A stretch of DNA of 63,742 bases from JADFDG01 sp965232985 (lineage in GTDB: Bacteria; Pseudomonadota; Gammaproteobacteria; Pseudomonadales; JADFDG01): the NCBI GenBank assembly GCA_965232985.1, contig CBDDRC010000049.1, positions 1-63,742 on the forward strand, in the 5' to 3' direction. The first letter of the stretch is position 1, and every line of letters begins with the position of its first letter. Made by a program: the position numbers and the translations under genes. Positions 52,964 through 61,685 of the stretch are shown piece by piece. The notes under the pieces were generated by a model. That model was not told where the DNA came from and did not search any database. It saw only the letters and a program-made list of their open reading frames with translations.

Positions 52964-54043
52964 CTACAGGTCGTCCGAGTCAATCCAGAAGAGGTGCCAT
53001 CTGTCTTCAGCGAAGAGCCTGGCATCCGGAATCGACGCGTCGAGTTTCTTTACGATCAGTGAGAATACCGCCGGGGTGGAGATATAGAGACATCGTGCGA
53101 ATCGGTAGCGCCCCGCCCAGTGTCGACTGCTCATGCAGACCACGGCATCCTTGCCAAGGGCCACCGCAAGATCGCCCAACGCAACGTGCAACGCGACGGC
53201 GCCATGCAGATGCTTTTCCAGCACCATGAAATCGAGCACGGCGAGTGACTCCACATTCTTGAGCGTCGTCGGCCGGCAGATGGCCAACCCGACCAATTCC
53301 CCCTCTTTGCGCAGCGCCAGGAAACGATAATCGGTTTCCGGCGCGGCCGTCCTCCATGCAAGAAACGCCGGCGATTTAACCAGCGCATTCTTGCCTTCAG
53401 CCAACCAGGCAGAGAGAAAGTTGGCGTACTCCCTGCCAACGGCGACAGTGCCCAGAAACACATCCCGGGAAAGGACATTCACCTCGTAATCCTTGTTGGC
53501 ACGCACCAGCAGCCGCTGCACAACACGGAGCAAAGGGTTGGCGAGCGCAGCAATGAAGCGCAATGCAGGCGGCAGCAGCGACGTGACGCCCATCGGCCGC
53601 AGATACATCGGCAATTCGCAAACAATCTTCCAGCCGACTTTCAGATGCCCCGGAATGACTTCCGGCCGTATCGGATAACCCGTCGTAAAGCCCAGGCCTT
53701 CTACCGCGAGCTGTTCGGTCGCGTATTTTCCCAGTTTGGTGAAGATGCCTTTGCCACGCCGCTCTGGGTGTGTCATGACATCGCACACCATGCCACAGCG
53801 CAGCACTTTTCCGTCGACACTGTATTCATACGGAATGGCCGCGTAATACCCGGTCAATTCTTCCAGTTCGGCAGCGACATACTGGTAGGAATGGACGGGA
53901 CACGGAAACGCCCCGAATTTCCACTGGTAGTGGGCATCGGTATCGACCGCCGTCCCGCGCGTCTCCGGAAAGCTCAATGAGAAAAGCTTTCGCTGTGAGG
54001 GATAGTCTGTCTCCCGGGAGAACGCCCGGTACTCGGCTTCCAT
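52964..54043 (-). CDS. GNAT-family acyltransferase-like protein
   Basis: A 359-residue protein with an N-terminal GNAT domain (residues about 1-150). The acetyl-CoA loop is visible as HPERRGKGIFTKLGKYA after the strand GMVCDVMT, and GFTTGYPI follows. The second half (about 190-350) repeats elements of the fold (YRFLALRKEGELVGLAICR) but without a clear CoA loop. Members of this family occur in polysaccharide and lipopeptide loci and are poorly characterised. It overlaps the SDR gene by one base, so the two probably act together, perhaps to make or attach an acyl group. Function unknown. Confidence 0.8.
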   Translation of the reverse strand: MEAEYRAFSRETDYPSQRKLFSLSFPETRGTAVDTDAHYQWKFGAFPCPVHSYQYVAAELEELTGYYAAIPYEYSVDGKVLRCGMVCDVMTHPERRGKGIFTKLGKYATEQLAVEGLGFTTGYPIRPEVIPGHLKVGWKIVCELPMYLRPMGVTSLLPPALRFIAALANPLLRVVQRLLVRANKDYEVNVLSRDVFLGTVAVGREYANFLSAWLAEGKNALVKSPAFLAWRTAAPETDYRFLALRKEGELVGLAICRPTTLKNVESLAVLDFMVLEKHLHGAVALHVALGDLAVALGKDAVVCMSSRHWAGRYRFARCLYISTPAVFSLIVKKLDASIPDARLFAEDRWHLFWIDSDDL

Positions 54044-54783
54044 CAGAATTGCCCACCATTCACATGCAGCACCTGGCCGGTGAGGAAGCCGGCGTCACGG
54101 CTGAGCAGATAGGCAACCAACGCACCAACATCCTGCCCCTCGCCAAACCTGCGCATGGGGATCCTGCCCTTGATGTCTTCCCGCAAATCGAGCGGAACAG
54201 TTTCAATCAAGCCGGCATTGAAATAACCGAGCGCAACAGCATTCACCGTAATACCTTTCGACGCGAGCTCAAGCGCCAACGACTTGGTCAGGCCGCCAAG
54301 CCCGGCCTTCGCCGCCGCATAGTGCGAGGCGCCTGGCATGCCGGTGGAACCGACAATGCTCGAGAAATTGATGATGCGGCCAAAGCCGCTTTCCCGCATA
54401 CCCGGCATGAATGCCCTGCAGCAAATGAAGGCAGTTACAAGGTTGTCATTCAGAATGCGGACAAACTCGGCAGTCGGCAACTTCCACGACATGCTGTTGC
54501 TGGACGAACCAGCAACATTTACCAGCCGATCGACACCGCCAAAACGTTCCTTCAATTCGCCGGCAATACGGGTAACGGCGACCTCGTCCAGCAGGTCAGC
54601 CTGGACGGCGTGCGCCTTCGGGTCTAGATCGAACTCCTTGAGAAGATGAAGCACCTTGTCATTCCCCGAGCGGTAATGGAGAACGATATTTCGCTCGCCA
54701 TGCGACAATAGGTAGCGGGCGACGTATTGTCCGATGCCGCCATTGGCACCGGTGATCAGAATCATTTCCCCTGCCATGCTCAT
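54043..54783 (-). CDS. SDR-family oxidoreductase (FabG-like)
   Basis: A 246-residue classical short-chain dehydrogenase with TGANGGIGQYVA (cofactor loop), NVAGSSS, catalytic Ser in NFSSIVGSTG and the YAAAKAGLG catalytic Tyr-Lys. The C-terminus GQVLHVNGGQF is the FabG type. FabG enzymes reduce 3-oxoacyl-ACP, but copies inside glycan loci often reduce keto-sugars or build an acyl substituent. Its end overlaps the GNAT-like gene by one base. No acyl carrier protein gene is nearby. Confidence 0.9.
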   Translation of the reverse strand: MSMAGEMILITGANGGIGQYVARYLLSHGERNIVLHYRSGNDKVLHLLKEFDLDPKAHAVQADLLDEVAVTRIAGELKERFGGVDRLVNVAGSSSNSMSWKLPTAEFVRILNDNLVTAFICCRAFMPGMRESGFGRIINFSSIVGSTGMPGASHYAAAKAGLGGLTKSLALELASKGITVNAVALGYFNAGLIETVPLDLREDIKGRIPMRRFGEGQDVGALVAYLLSRDAGFLTGQVLHVNGGQF

Positions 54784-54799
54784 TTCCTTTTGAAGTCAT

Positions 54800-57256
54800 T
54801 CAATCCCGAAATGAAACACTGGCGAATACCAGTGGCGTCTCGGTGTGTCCCGTTGCATAAACCACGGCTGCCGCTGCCCCCGCAGGGGAACGAATATCCA
54901 TGCTGTGGCTTTCGACTGCTGGTGTGCATTCAAAAACCTGGATGTCCGGCTTCAGCATCTTGCCGCTGCCATCCAGCCAGTTGACCTGCAGGCGACCGAG
55001 GGCAGCACCATCCAGGCAACGAGCGGTTGCGGTGTAGCGATAACCTCTGTCAACAACCACCGGCACCACCTGGTATGCGGGGGATGACACGCTGACAACA
55101 ACACCGCCGTCGATCAGCCTCGCCTTTTCTACCAACTCCCAGCCGGCGGCAGTATCAAACGCCGTATTGCGCAACAACTCCTCGGCATAGCGGTAGCTGT
55201 TATCCAGTGAGCGCACGGACACCGTACCGAAACGCCCAACTTCCTCCGTGACCTCATTTATCGAATGCCGCAACGTTTCATCGCCCCAAGCATCATCGAG
55301 CACAACGAATTGCACCTGGCTCCTGGCAAGGGTCGCACCCAGCGCAACGGGCGTCGTCGCCTGGCTCACCTGCCCGGCAAAATCGGCGTTGTACCAGTTG
55401 GCGTACAGCGCATCCGCCTTCAGCCCGGCGGTCATCGGCGGAGTAAAGAAAGCAACGGGCGATTCCTGCGTGTTGAGCGCATTCACCAGGTCAACCGCAT
55501 TCCGGATGGGTACTCGCGTACTGATGTATTCCGCACGCGCCGAAGCACTGGCCACGACCCGCGGATCAAAGGCGCCGTAGTACGTCCCGGAGGTGAAATA
55601 GAGCAGGTTCAGCGCGACCACGACAATGGCGGCAGCGTACCCGGTACGCTCAACTCTCGGGTGCATCGAGAACAAAGACCCGAGTGCAACTCCGGCTGCC
55701 GCGCTGGCCAGCGCGAACGAGGGAAACACGTAGCGCAGGTATGCTGTTTGCTCAAAGGTCAGCCACGCCGCTGCACCAGCGACGACGAGGAGCAGCAAGC
55801 CCCGGCGGTGCCATGACAACAACATCGCACCCATGGCCGGAATGATAAGCAGCAGCCACTGGAATCCTGCTGCACCCGGCGAAGCCTCGAGGAATTTTCC
55901 CGAGTCGAAAACAATGCGGTACAGGACATTCCAGGTCATCCCTTTATCGAATATGCCCGGCGCCTCAAAGTTCGTTGGCGGATAGAGCGGTGACCGAAAG
56001 TATTCGTTGAAAAACGGGAAAATGGGGTTCCCGGTTGCAAGCCATGCGGTCAGGTACGGAACCAGGCCAATGCCGAGGCATAACGCCAGACCAACCAGAA
56101 TTGCGCGAGTATTTTCGGCCCGCATCCAGTTCCGGAAGGCAATCAACAGCATCACAAGAAGTACCGGCAGCACGGTGAACGTAACCGCTTTCGCCGCGAG
56201 CGCGCCGCCCAGCAGGACACCGGCCAGGACAATGTTGGTGCCGGCCTTTCCCGTTGATGACGCAAGACGCAATACCGCAAGCGATCCGCATACCACCAGC
56301 GATGCCCACACCGACTCGATGAAGAGGCTACTGCTTTCCGTAAAGGTAAGTGGTGTGGTCAGAAAGAGAAGAACGGCCCAAAGCGCACCTTTTTCTCCAC
56401 CGCCAGCCCACAGGGCGACCTCACGCACCAGCGCCGCCAGCACCAGAATGCATCCCAGGTTGGTGATTCTCGCGGCCGACTCGCCGGCAAGCATATAGCC
56501 GATCGAAAACACCCAGTCGCCGAGCATGGGCATGACGGCCCAGACATAGTGGCCAACATCGAAGCCCCACTCATGCCGCCATGCCAGTTGCGCAGGGACG
56601 AACAGGTGACTGGCCAGTGCGTCGTGTCCGACTTCCGGCATGAGTGACACGAGGAAGTGGACCAGCGCGATCGCCGCCACGCAGGATTGCAGCAAGACCA
56701 GATGGCGGTCTGTTGCCGGTGGAACCGAGGCCAGGAACCTTGCCCGACCCAAGGCATCGCGCACATGCCGCCAGCCGATCAGTATCGGCGCGACAAATAG
56801 AAGACCGTATACGCCCGGATAATTGACGGGAAAATGGGCAAGCAGGCCAACCAGGGTGCCGTAGATCGCGACGCCGACCAATAAACACTCGACGCCTGTT
56901 GCGTCCACGCCCGCAATGATCCGCGACGAAAGCAGCAAGCGCCCCAAGGTGAAACTGGCCAAGCCCAGCAACAGCACGGCGAGAACAGGCCAGAGCACGC
57001 CCGCAAGAAGAGACACAAGCGCCGCTACCAGCAGGCCGGCAAACAAGGGATGGATTCGCCGCCAAAACGAGAGCGCCGCAACGATGACTGCAAGCGCCGC
57101 CCAGAGCTCCATCAACTGCAGCGCGGCAGGCAGCCGGGTTGCGGCGAATGCCGGCCAATCCATGGCCAATAGCCCGTAAAGCGTCAGCCCGGCCCCGAGC
57201 GCGACAAGCAATCGCACGATGACAGACGTCATGTCCGCCGACACCTGAATCTTCAC
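54800..57256 (-). CDS. Large GT-C/ArnT-like membrane glycosyltransferase
   Basis: An 818-residue protein with about thirteen membrane helices in the first 570 residues and a soluble periplasmic-type C-terminal part (about 575-815). The first large loop has PEVGHDALASHLFVPAQL, the Asp-containing motif common to GT39/GT83-like enzymes that take a sugar from polyprenyl phosphate. The C-terminal part looks beta-rich, as in ArnT relatives and carbohydrate-binding modules. Start: a GTG at 57256 has AGGGG at good spacing; a GTG at 57262 would overlap the previous stop as GTGA, and an ATG at 57232 is also possible. Probably the transferase that uses the amino-sugar lipid of this module. Confidence 0.78.
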   Translation of the reverse strand: MKIQVSADMTSVIVRLLVALGAGLTLYGLLAMDWPAFAATRLPAALQLMELWAALAVIVAALSFWRRIHPLFAGLLVAALVSLLAGVLWPVLAVLLLGLASFTLGRLLLSSRIIAGVDATGVECLLVGVAIYGTLVGLLAHFPVNYPGVYGLLFVAPILIGWRHVRDALGRARFLASVPPATDRHLVLLQSCVAAIALVHFLVSLMPEVGHDALASHLFVPAQLAWRHEWGFDVGHYVWAVMPMLGDWVFSIGYMLAGESAARITNLGCILVLAALVREVALWAGGGEKGALWAVLLFLTTPLTFTESSSLFIESVWASLVVCGSLAVLRLASSTGKAGTNIVLAGVLLGGALAAKAVTFTVLPVLLVMLLIAFRNWMRAENTRAILVGLALCLGIGLVPYLTAWLATGNPIFPFFNEYFRSPLYPPTNFEAPGIFDKGMTWNVLYRIVFDSGKFLEASPGAAGFQWLLLIIPAMGAMLLSWHRRGLLLLVVAGAAAWLTFEQTAYLRYVFPSFALASAAAGVALGSLFSMHPRVERTGYAAAIVVVALNLLYFTSGTYYGAFDPRVVASASARAEYISTRVPIRNAVDLVNALNTQESPVAFFTPPMTAGLKADALYANWYNADFAGQVSQATTPVALGATLARSQVQFVVLDDAWGDETLRHSINEVTEEVGRFGTVSVRSLDNSYRYAEELLRNTAFDTAAGWELVEKARLIDGGVVVSVSSPAYQVVPVVVDRGYRYTATARCLDGAALGRLQVNWLDGSGKMLKPDIQVFECTPAVESHSMDIRSPAGAAAAVVYATGHTETPLVFASVSFRD

Positions 57257-57258
57257 AG

Positions 57259-60200
57259 TCACCCCTGCCGCTTGCGGCAATAATAAAGCTCGGTATTCAT
57301 GATCCCCTGCACCGGAAAATCTTCCTTCGTATACAGCACATCGAACCCGAGCTCGTTCAACTCCTTGTCGAGATCCGTGCCGTAGACGCGGTACGCCAAC
57401 ACCCCGTCACCATGCTTGGCATTGGTATCGCCGTGGTATTCCGGTTCGAGCAGATGCACGTCCTTCGATGGATCCTGCGGATCGACCACCTTGGTGCGAA
57501 TCAGCGTCCGTTCCAGTGAGCGCATGTGCGGCACCGTGAACAGGTAGATGCCGCCCGGCCGCAGCACGCGATGAATCTCCCTGTGCGCCAGATGATCGAG
57601 ACGCACATGTTCCATGACATCAGACGTAATCACGATATCGAGCGACTCATCGGTAAATGTCAGGCACTCGAGGTTCTGGTTGGTGACGCCAGGCGCCAGC
57701 TCGGTGCCCATCGGCGTATCGGGCCGGTATTGCGATACTTCAACGTCAAACCAGCCGGAACGGCGCAGCATGTCGGGAAGCGGGTAGGAACAGGTGTGGT
57801 AATAGAATGGTGGTTGCGTGTCGTACACCCGCAAGCGCTCCGCAGAGTTCCCGGACAACGCCTCCAGCGACGGCACATCCACCGCCGACAATTCCTTTAC
57901 CGCCTGCAGTATGCCGCGCGCGATGGAACGGTAGCGGCTGGTTGTCCCGCAATGCTCGCAGGTGAGCGTCTCGCGCCACAACGCAACCGACTCATAGAAA
58001 TACTGCGTTTCCCGACCGCAAACATTGCACTGGCTGGCAACGGGCTTGTGCGCCTGGCCACCGACGTAGCGTGCCGGTGCGGGCGGCACTACCGGGGCCA
58101 CGGGCACAGCGACGACTGCGGGGACGGCCGCCTCGGGAGCGGCCGCTGCAGGAGCAACAGCGACGGGCGGCGCCGCCATCGCCTCGTCCTGCTTTTCATA
58201 GGTGTGCGGCACCCAGGCGCCCCACTTTGCCTCGTAGGTTTTTTTGTTTTCCTCGAAAAGTTTCTGCCGATCCTGTTGCTTCAACTTGTTGAACGAAGCG
58301 GACAACTGGTGATGGATGAAAACATCTTCCGCGCAGGCAACCCGCAACCCGAGTTGCTCGACACGGCGGCAGTAATCGTCATCCTCAAAAAAGCCGCGGC
58401 CAAACGCTTCGTCGAGCGGGCCAACGGCCTCATACGTCTTCCTGGGAATCATCACGCAGAAAAAAGCGGCCGTTCGCAACGGGAAGATCCGGCCGATCCG
58501 GCGGCGCGTGTGTTCGGCCGCGCGGACGAGCATTTCGTCCATCGACTCATACGCAATCTCGATGCGCGCTTCGTTGCCGATATTGTTCGTCACCGGCCCC
58601 AGCAGACCGAGGCCGGTATTGCGACGCATATGATTCACCATCGTCCTGACCCAGCCGGGCGTAACGTAGGTGTCATTGTTCAGCAGGACGAGATAATCGC
58701 CAGATGCAATTGCCAGGCCCTGATTGTTCGCTGCCGCAAAACCCCGGTTGTCGGTATTCAGGATCAGCTTGCGGTTGTCCGCCTGCTTTACCCAACCGGC
58801 AAGAAATTCCGGCGAGCCGTCGCTGGAGGCGTTGTCGACAACGATGAGCTCGATGTTGCCGTAGTGCGAATGCGCATCGAGGCTCGCGAGACAAGCCTTG
58901 GTCAATTCGAGGTTGTTGTACGTGACAACGATCACGCTGACCGGCGGATCTCCCGCTGCCGATTCAACATGCTCGATCAGTTTCGTCGCACGGTGACCCC
59001 AGGTCTGGTTGCGGCCGAACTCCTGCCGTGCTGCCACCGCCGCCGGATCGACTTTTAGTGCGAGGTGCCGTTCAATGGCAGCACAGTACTCGTCATGATT
59101 CCGCGCGACATCGACCAGTTCGCCGAACTGCGCCATCTCGGGCAGATCCACGACCACGACCGGCTTGCCTGCGCTCAGGTATTCGTAAACCTTCACCGGA
59201 TTCGTCGCCAGCGTCAGTGGAATGACCTTGAACGGCAACATGCAGACGTCGAATGCATGCAGATAACGCGGCAACTCCGCATAGGGAATCTCGCCGGTAA
59301 ACATGACGTTGGGATACTTTCCGAGCACATCCTTGGCGTGCACGGTATCGGAGCCGATCAACAAGATGCAGCAATCCGGAAATTTCTTCGCTATTGCCGC
59401 GACCAGTTCAATATCGAACCATTCGGCAATCGCGCCGTAGTAGCCGATGATTCGCCGGCCTTTCGGATCGCGGAAGATATCGCCCGGCGCCCGGGCGAAG
59501 TGCGCGAACTCGCCAGCGTTGCGAATCACCACCCGGTTGCCGGTCTTGTCGGCAACAATCACGTCCAGCCAGGTGGACGTCGTTACGGTGAGATCGGCAC
59601 TGGCAAGCAGCGCCCGCTCCATGGCGATCATCGCCGGAGGAACATTGCCAAAGCCTTCATGGTGATCCATGCAGTCATAAACCAGCCGGCCTTCAGGCAG
59701 CGCGGCGGCCACATTGAGCCAGAACGGGTGCTGAACCATCGACACGATCGAACCCGTATTGGCCCATGCCAGCAATTCGCCCACGCTTTGCCGCAACTGC
59801 ACGATATGGTCGCCCGTCGGCACCGTGTGATAAATCAGCGGCGCGCCCTTCACGAACAACCTGATGCTGAACAGCCGGCCGGAATCGCCAAGCGGTTCGA
59901 TCTCAAAGCCCGGCGCCTCGCTGTCGACCATCAGTACCGACACGTAAAAAACGCGGCGGCCGCTGTCGGCAAGCGCCTGCGCCAACTGCTGCGGGCGCTG
60001 GTGCCGGAAATGCCAGTCAATCACGCCCCAAAAAATGTAATCCGGAAGGCCCGACTGCTGAACCTCCAGCCTGACTGCGGAATCGGCCATGGTCGACAGT
60101 GCATTCAATTGCGGCTCGACGGACAACACGAAACCGCGCCGGCGACTGTGCATGTGCTGGCTGACCCGGTACCGCACTGCCGCCGGCAAGGGCACCCGGT

Positions 60201-61662
60201 GGTACACGCGCCGCAGCACGCCAACAACCCGGCGGCGATCATCGCCGACAAGGCCATGCCGGAGCAGCCTGGCGAAAAAACGCAACGGCTTGGTCAGGCG
60301 CCATGACAGGCTGTTGCGCATGAGATCGACCAGGCGCATGTAATCGTCGCGCAAGCGCAACGCGTCATCGCGCTCGTTGCTCACCAGCCCTGCTTCGACA
60401 ATCGCGGCATCCCGCGCGGCAAGAGCCGCGTCCTTCTCGGCAAGCGCCGCGTTTCTTTCGGCAATGGCCAAATCCTTCTCGGCAAGCGCACCGTCTCGCG
60501 CGCCCTGCATGGCCTGAGACCAGGCAGATATTTCTTCAACCTTGGCGTTGAGAGCACCCACCTGGGCGTCACGCTCAACCACCTTGTCCTGCAGGGTCTT
60601 GCCCCAGACAGATACTTCCTGAATCTGACGGCTAAGCGCCAGCACCTGCTCGTCGCGCTCATGCAGCGACTCTTGCAGCGATTTACCCCAGTTTGATACT
60701 TCCTCAATCTGACGGCTGAGCGCCTCACTCTGGCGACTGAGCATCGCCATCTGCTCATCCCGTTCAGCCACGAGCTGATTGGAAAATTCCATTTGCGTAA
60801 AAAGTCTATCCGCCAGAACCAATGGGAATTTAAGTTTCTCAAACTCATCGAGCCAATTTTTTATTTGATGACGAAACGCCACATCATCAAGTTGTGTTTT
60901 ATCCAATGCCACATCCAACAGCGCAATGTAGATGTCGCGCACAAGCGGAGGGCAAGCATCATCCAACAGCAAATCGTTCAAATCATAAACCGTATGCCTC
61001 AGCCCCTCATCAAGAAATTCAGACTTGTAGCTTTGTAATTCTTCTGGGTCAACATTCAACCCAATCCCTCGTGCAATCCTGTTAATCTCATTGTCTGGCG
61101 ACCGCATAAGAAGGTCATAATCAACAAGCACTCCTTTGTATGTAGCGACGCCAGATAAACTCGCAACAACATAGCCCAACCACAACAAATAACTTTTCTC
61201 TGCATCAAAGCCATCTCGCTTGGCCAATGACTTAACTACGCTGAGCGGATGGCGCACAGCCATGACATAATTCACATTGAGCCGGCAATGCTCAAACACG
61301 CTACTCCAGAAGGGCAGTAACTTTGCCATTCGCGGATCTTTCAACCCAAAAGCAGAGGCATTTCCAACCTTATGACGGAGCAACTCAACAGCTCGAAGAA
61401 AGTAGCCTTTCTTGCGCAGATCATCTACATCCTCGGGTTCAATCGGGGCTAAATGATGCCAATCACTCCCTACGGCATTCAACATCTCAATATTCAGCGC
61501 ATTGAGATCAATATCCTCCCAAAAACCTTTGGCATTAATATTTTCCATGGGCTGCATAAGATTATTGCCAAGCGATACCCCCAATACCTGCAACCCGCGC
61601 GTAATCGCACTGGTACCACTACGGTGCATACCTAGCACCACTATGAGCTTTCTATTTTCCAT
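57259..61662 (-). CDS. Multidomain sulfotransferase-coiled coil-GT4-GT2-methyltransferase-like protein
   Basis: A 1467-residue soluble protein. Residues about 1-290: sulfotransferase-like domain with the PAPS loop LGMHRSGTSAI and a 3'-phosphate region AVRHPLSVVKSL. About 301-450: coiled coil made of 28-residue repeats and then short Ala/Glu/Lys repeats. About 535-900: GT4-like GT-B domain paralogous to the gene at 45184. About 905-1155: GT2 domain (VIVVTYNNLELT, LLNNDTYV, FFEDDDYC). About 1160-1205: Ala/Pro/Val linker. About 1208-1467: zinc ribbon (CNVC, CEHC) plus methyltransferase-like region (DIVITSDVMEHV, HRVLRPGGIYLF) lacking the Gly-rich SAM loop. The ATG at 61662 follows wzt by 23 bases. 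It probably elongates and caps the glycan; this is inference from domains and position. Confidence 0.85.
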   Translation of the reverse strand: MENRKLIVVLGMHRSGTSAITRGLQVLGVSLGNNLMQPMENINAKGFWEDIDLNALNIEMLNAVGSDWHHLAPIEPEDVDDLRKKGYFLRAVELLRHKVGNASAFGLKDPRMAKLLPFWSSVFEHCRLNVNYVMAVRHPLSVVKSLAKRDGFDAEKSYLLWLGYVVASLSGVATYKGVLVDYDLLMRSPDNEINRIARGIGLNVDPEELQSYKSEFLDEGLRHTVYDLNDLLLDDACPPLVRDIYIALLDVALDKTQLDDVAFRHQIKNWLDEFEKLKFPLVLADRLFTQMEFSNQLVAERDEQMAMLSRQSEALSRQIEEVSNWGKSLQESLHERDEQVLALSRQIQEVSVWGKTLQDKVVERDAQVGALNAKVEEISAWSQAMQGARDGALAEKDLAIAERNAALAEKDAALAARDAAIVEAGLVSNERDDALRLRDDYMRLVDLMRNSLSWRLTKPLRFFARLLRHGLVGDDRRRVVGVLRRVYHRVPLPAAVRYRVSQHMHSRRRGFVLSVEPQLNALSTMADSAVRLEVQQSGLPDYIFWGVIDWHFRHQRPQQLAQALADSGRRVFYVSVLMVDSEAPGFEIEPLGDSGRLFSIRLFVKGAPLIYHTVPTGDHIVQLRQSVGELLAWANTGSIVSMVQHPFWLNVAAALPEGRLVYDCMDHHEGFGNVPPAMIAMERALLASADLTVTTSTWLDVIVADKTGNRVVIRNAGEFAHFARAPGDIFRDPKGRRIIGYYGAIAEWFDIELVAAIAKKFPDCCILLIGSDTVHAKDVLGKYPNVMFTGEIPYAELPRYLHAFDVCMLPFKVIPLTLATNPVKVYEYLSAGKPVVVVDLPEMAQFGELVDVARNHDEYCAAIERHLALKVDPAAVAARQEFGRNQTWGHRATKLIEHVESAAGDPPVSVIVVTYNNLELTKACLASLDAHSHYGNIELIVVDNASSDGSPEFLAGWVKQADNRKLILNTDNRGFAAANNQGLAIASGDYLVLLNNDTYVTPGWVRTMVNHMRRNTGLGLLGPVTNNIGNEARIEIAYESMDEMLVRAAEHTRRRIGRIFPLRTAAFFCVMIPRKTYEAVGPLDEAFGRGFFEDDDYCRRVEQLGLRVACAEDVFIHHQLSASFNKLKQQDRQKLFEENKKTYEAKWGAWVPHTYEKQDEAMAAPPVAVAPAAAAPEAAVPAVVAVPVAPVVPPAPARYVGGQAHKPVASQCNVCGRETQYFYESVALWRETLTCEHCGTTSRYRSIARGILQAVKELSAVDVPSLEALSGNSAERLRVYDTQPPFYYHTCSYPLPDMLRRSGWFDVEVSQYRPDTPMGTELAPGVTNQNLECLTFTDESLDIVITSDVMEHVRLDHLAHREIHRVLRPGGIYLFTVPHMRSLERTLIRTKVVDPQDPSKDVHLLEPEYHGDTNAKHGDGVLAYRVYGTDLDKELNELGFDVLYTKEDFPVQGIMNTELYYCRKRQG
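60490..60762 (-). repeat. In-frame 84-bp tandem repeats encoding coiled-coil heptads
   Basis: Three tandem units lie inside the fusion gene. Units at 60574-60657 and 60490-60573 are each 84 bp (28 residues, four heptads) starting R-D-(E/A)-Q-V. The first unit, 60658-60762, is 105 bp: the same repeat with one extra heptad (21 bp). The DNA is also similar, for example the shared block beginning GATACTTCCT at 60695 and 60611, and GATATTTCTT at 60527, exactly 84 bases apart. This looks like recent duplication rather than convergent coiled-coil sequence. Confidence 0.85.
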
Positions 61663-61685
61663 TTGCACAAAATCTCTTCTGCTTA

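Noticed and set aside
57526..60306. Long open frames on the plus strand (510 and 413 codons) opposite the fusion protein gene
   Set aside because: They mirror codon bias of the real gene in a high-GC genome, have Arg/His/Gln-rich sequence with no domain, and lack start signals.
60490..60762. Regular repeats considered as a CRISPR array
   Set aside because: Units are contiguous without unique spacers, in frame, and encode coiled-coil heptads.
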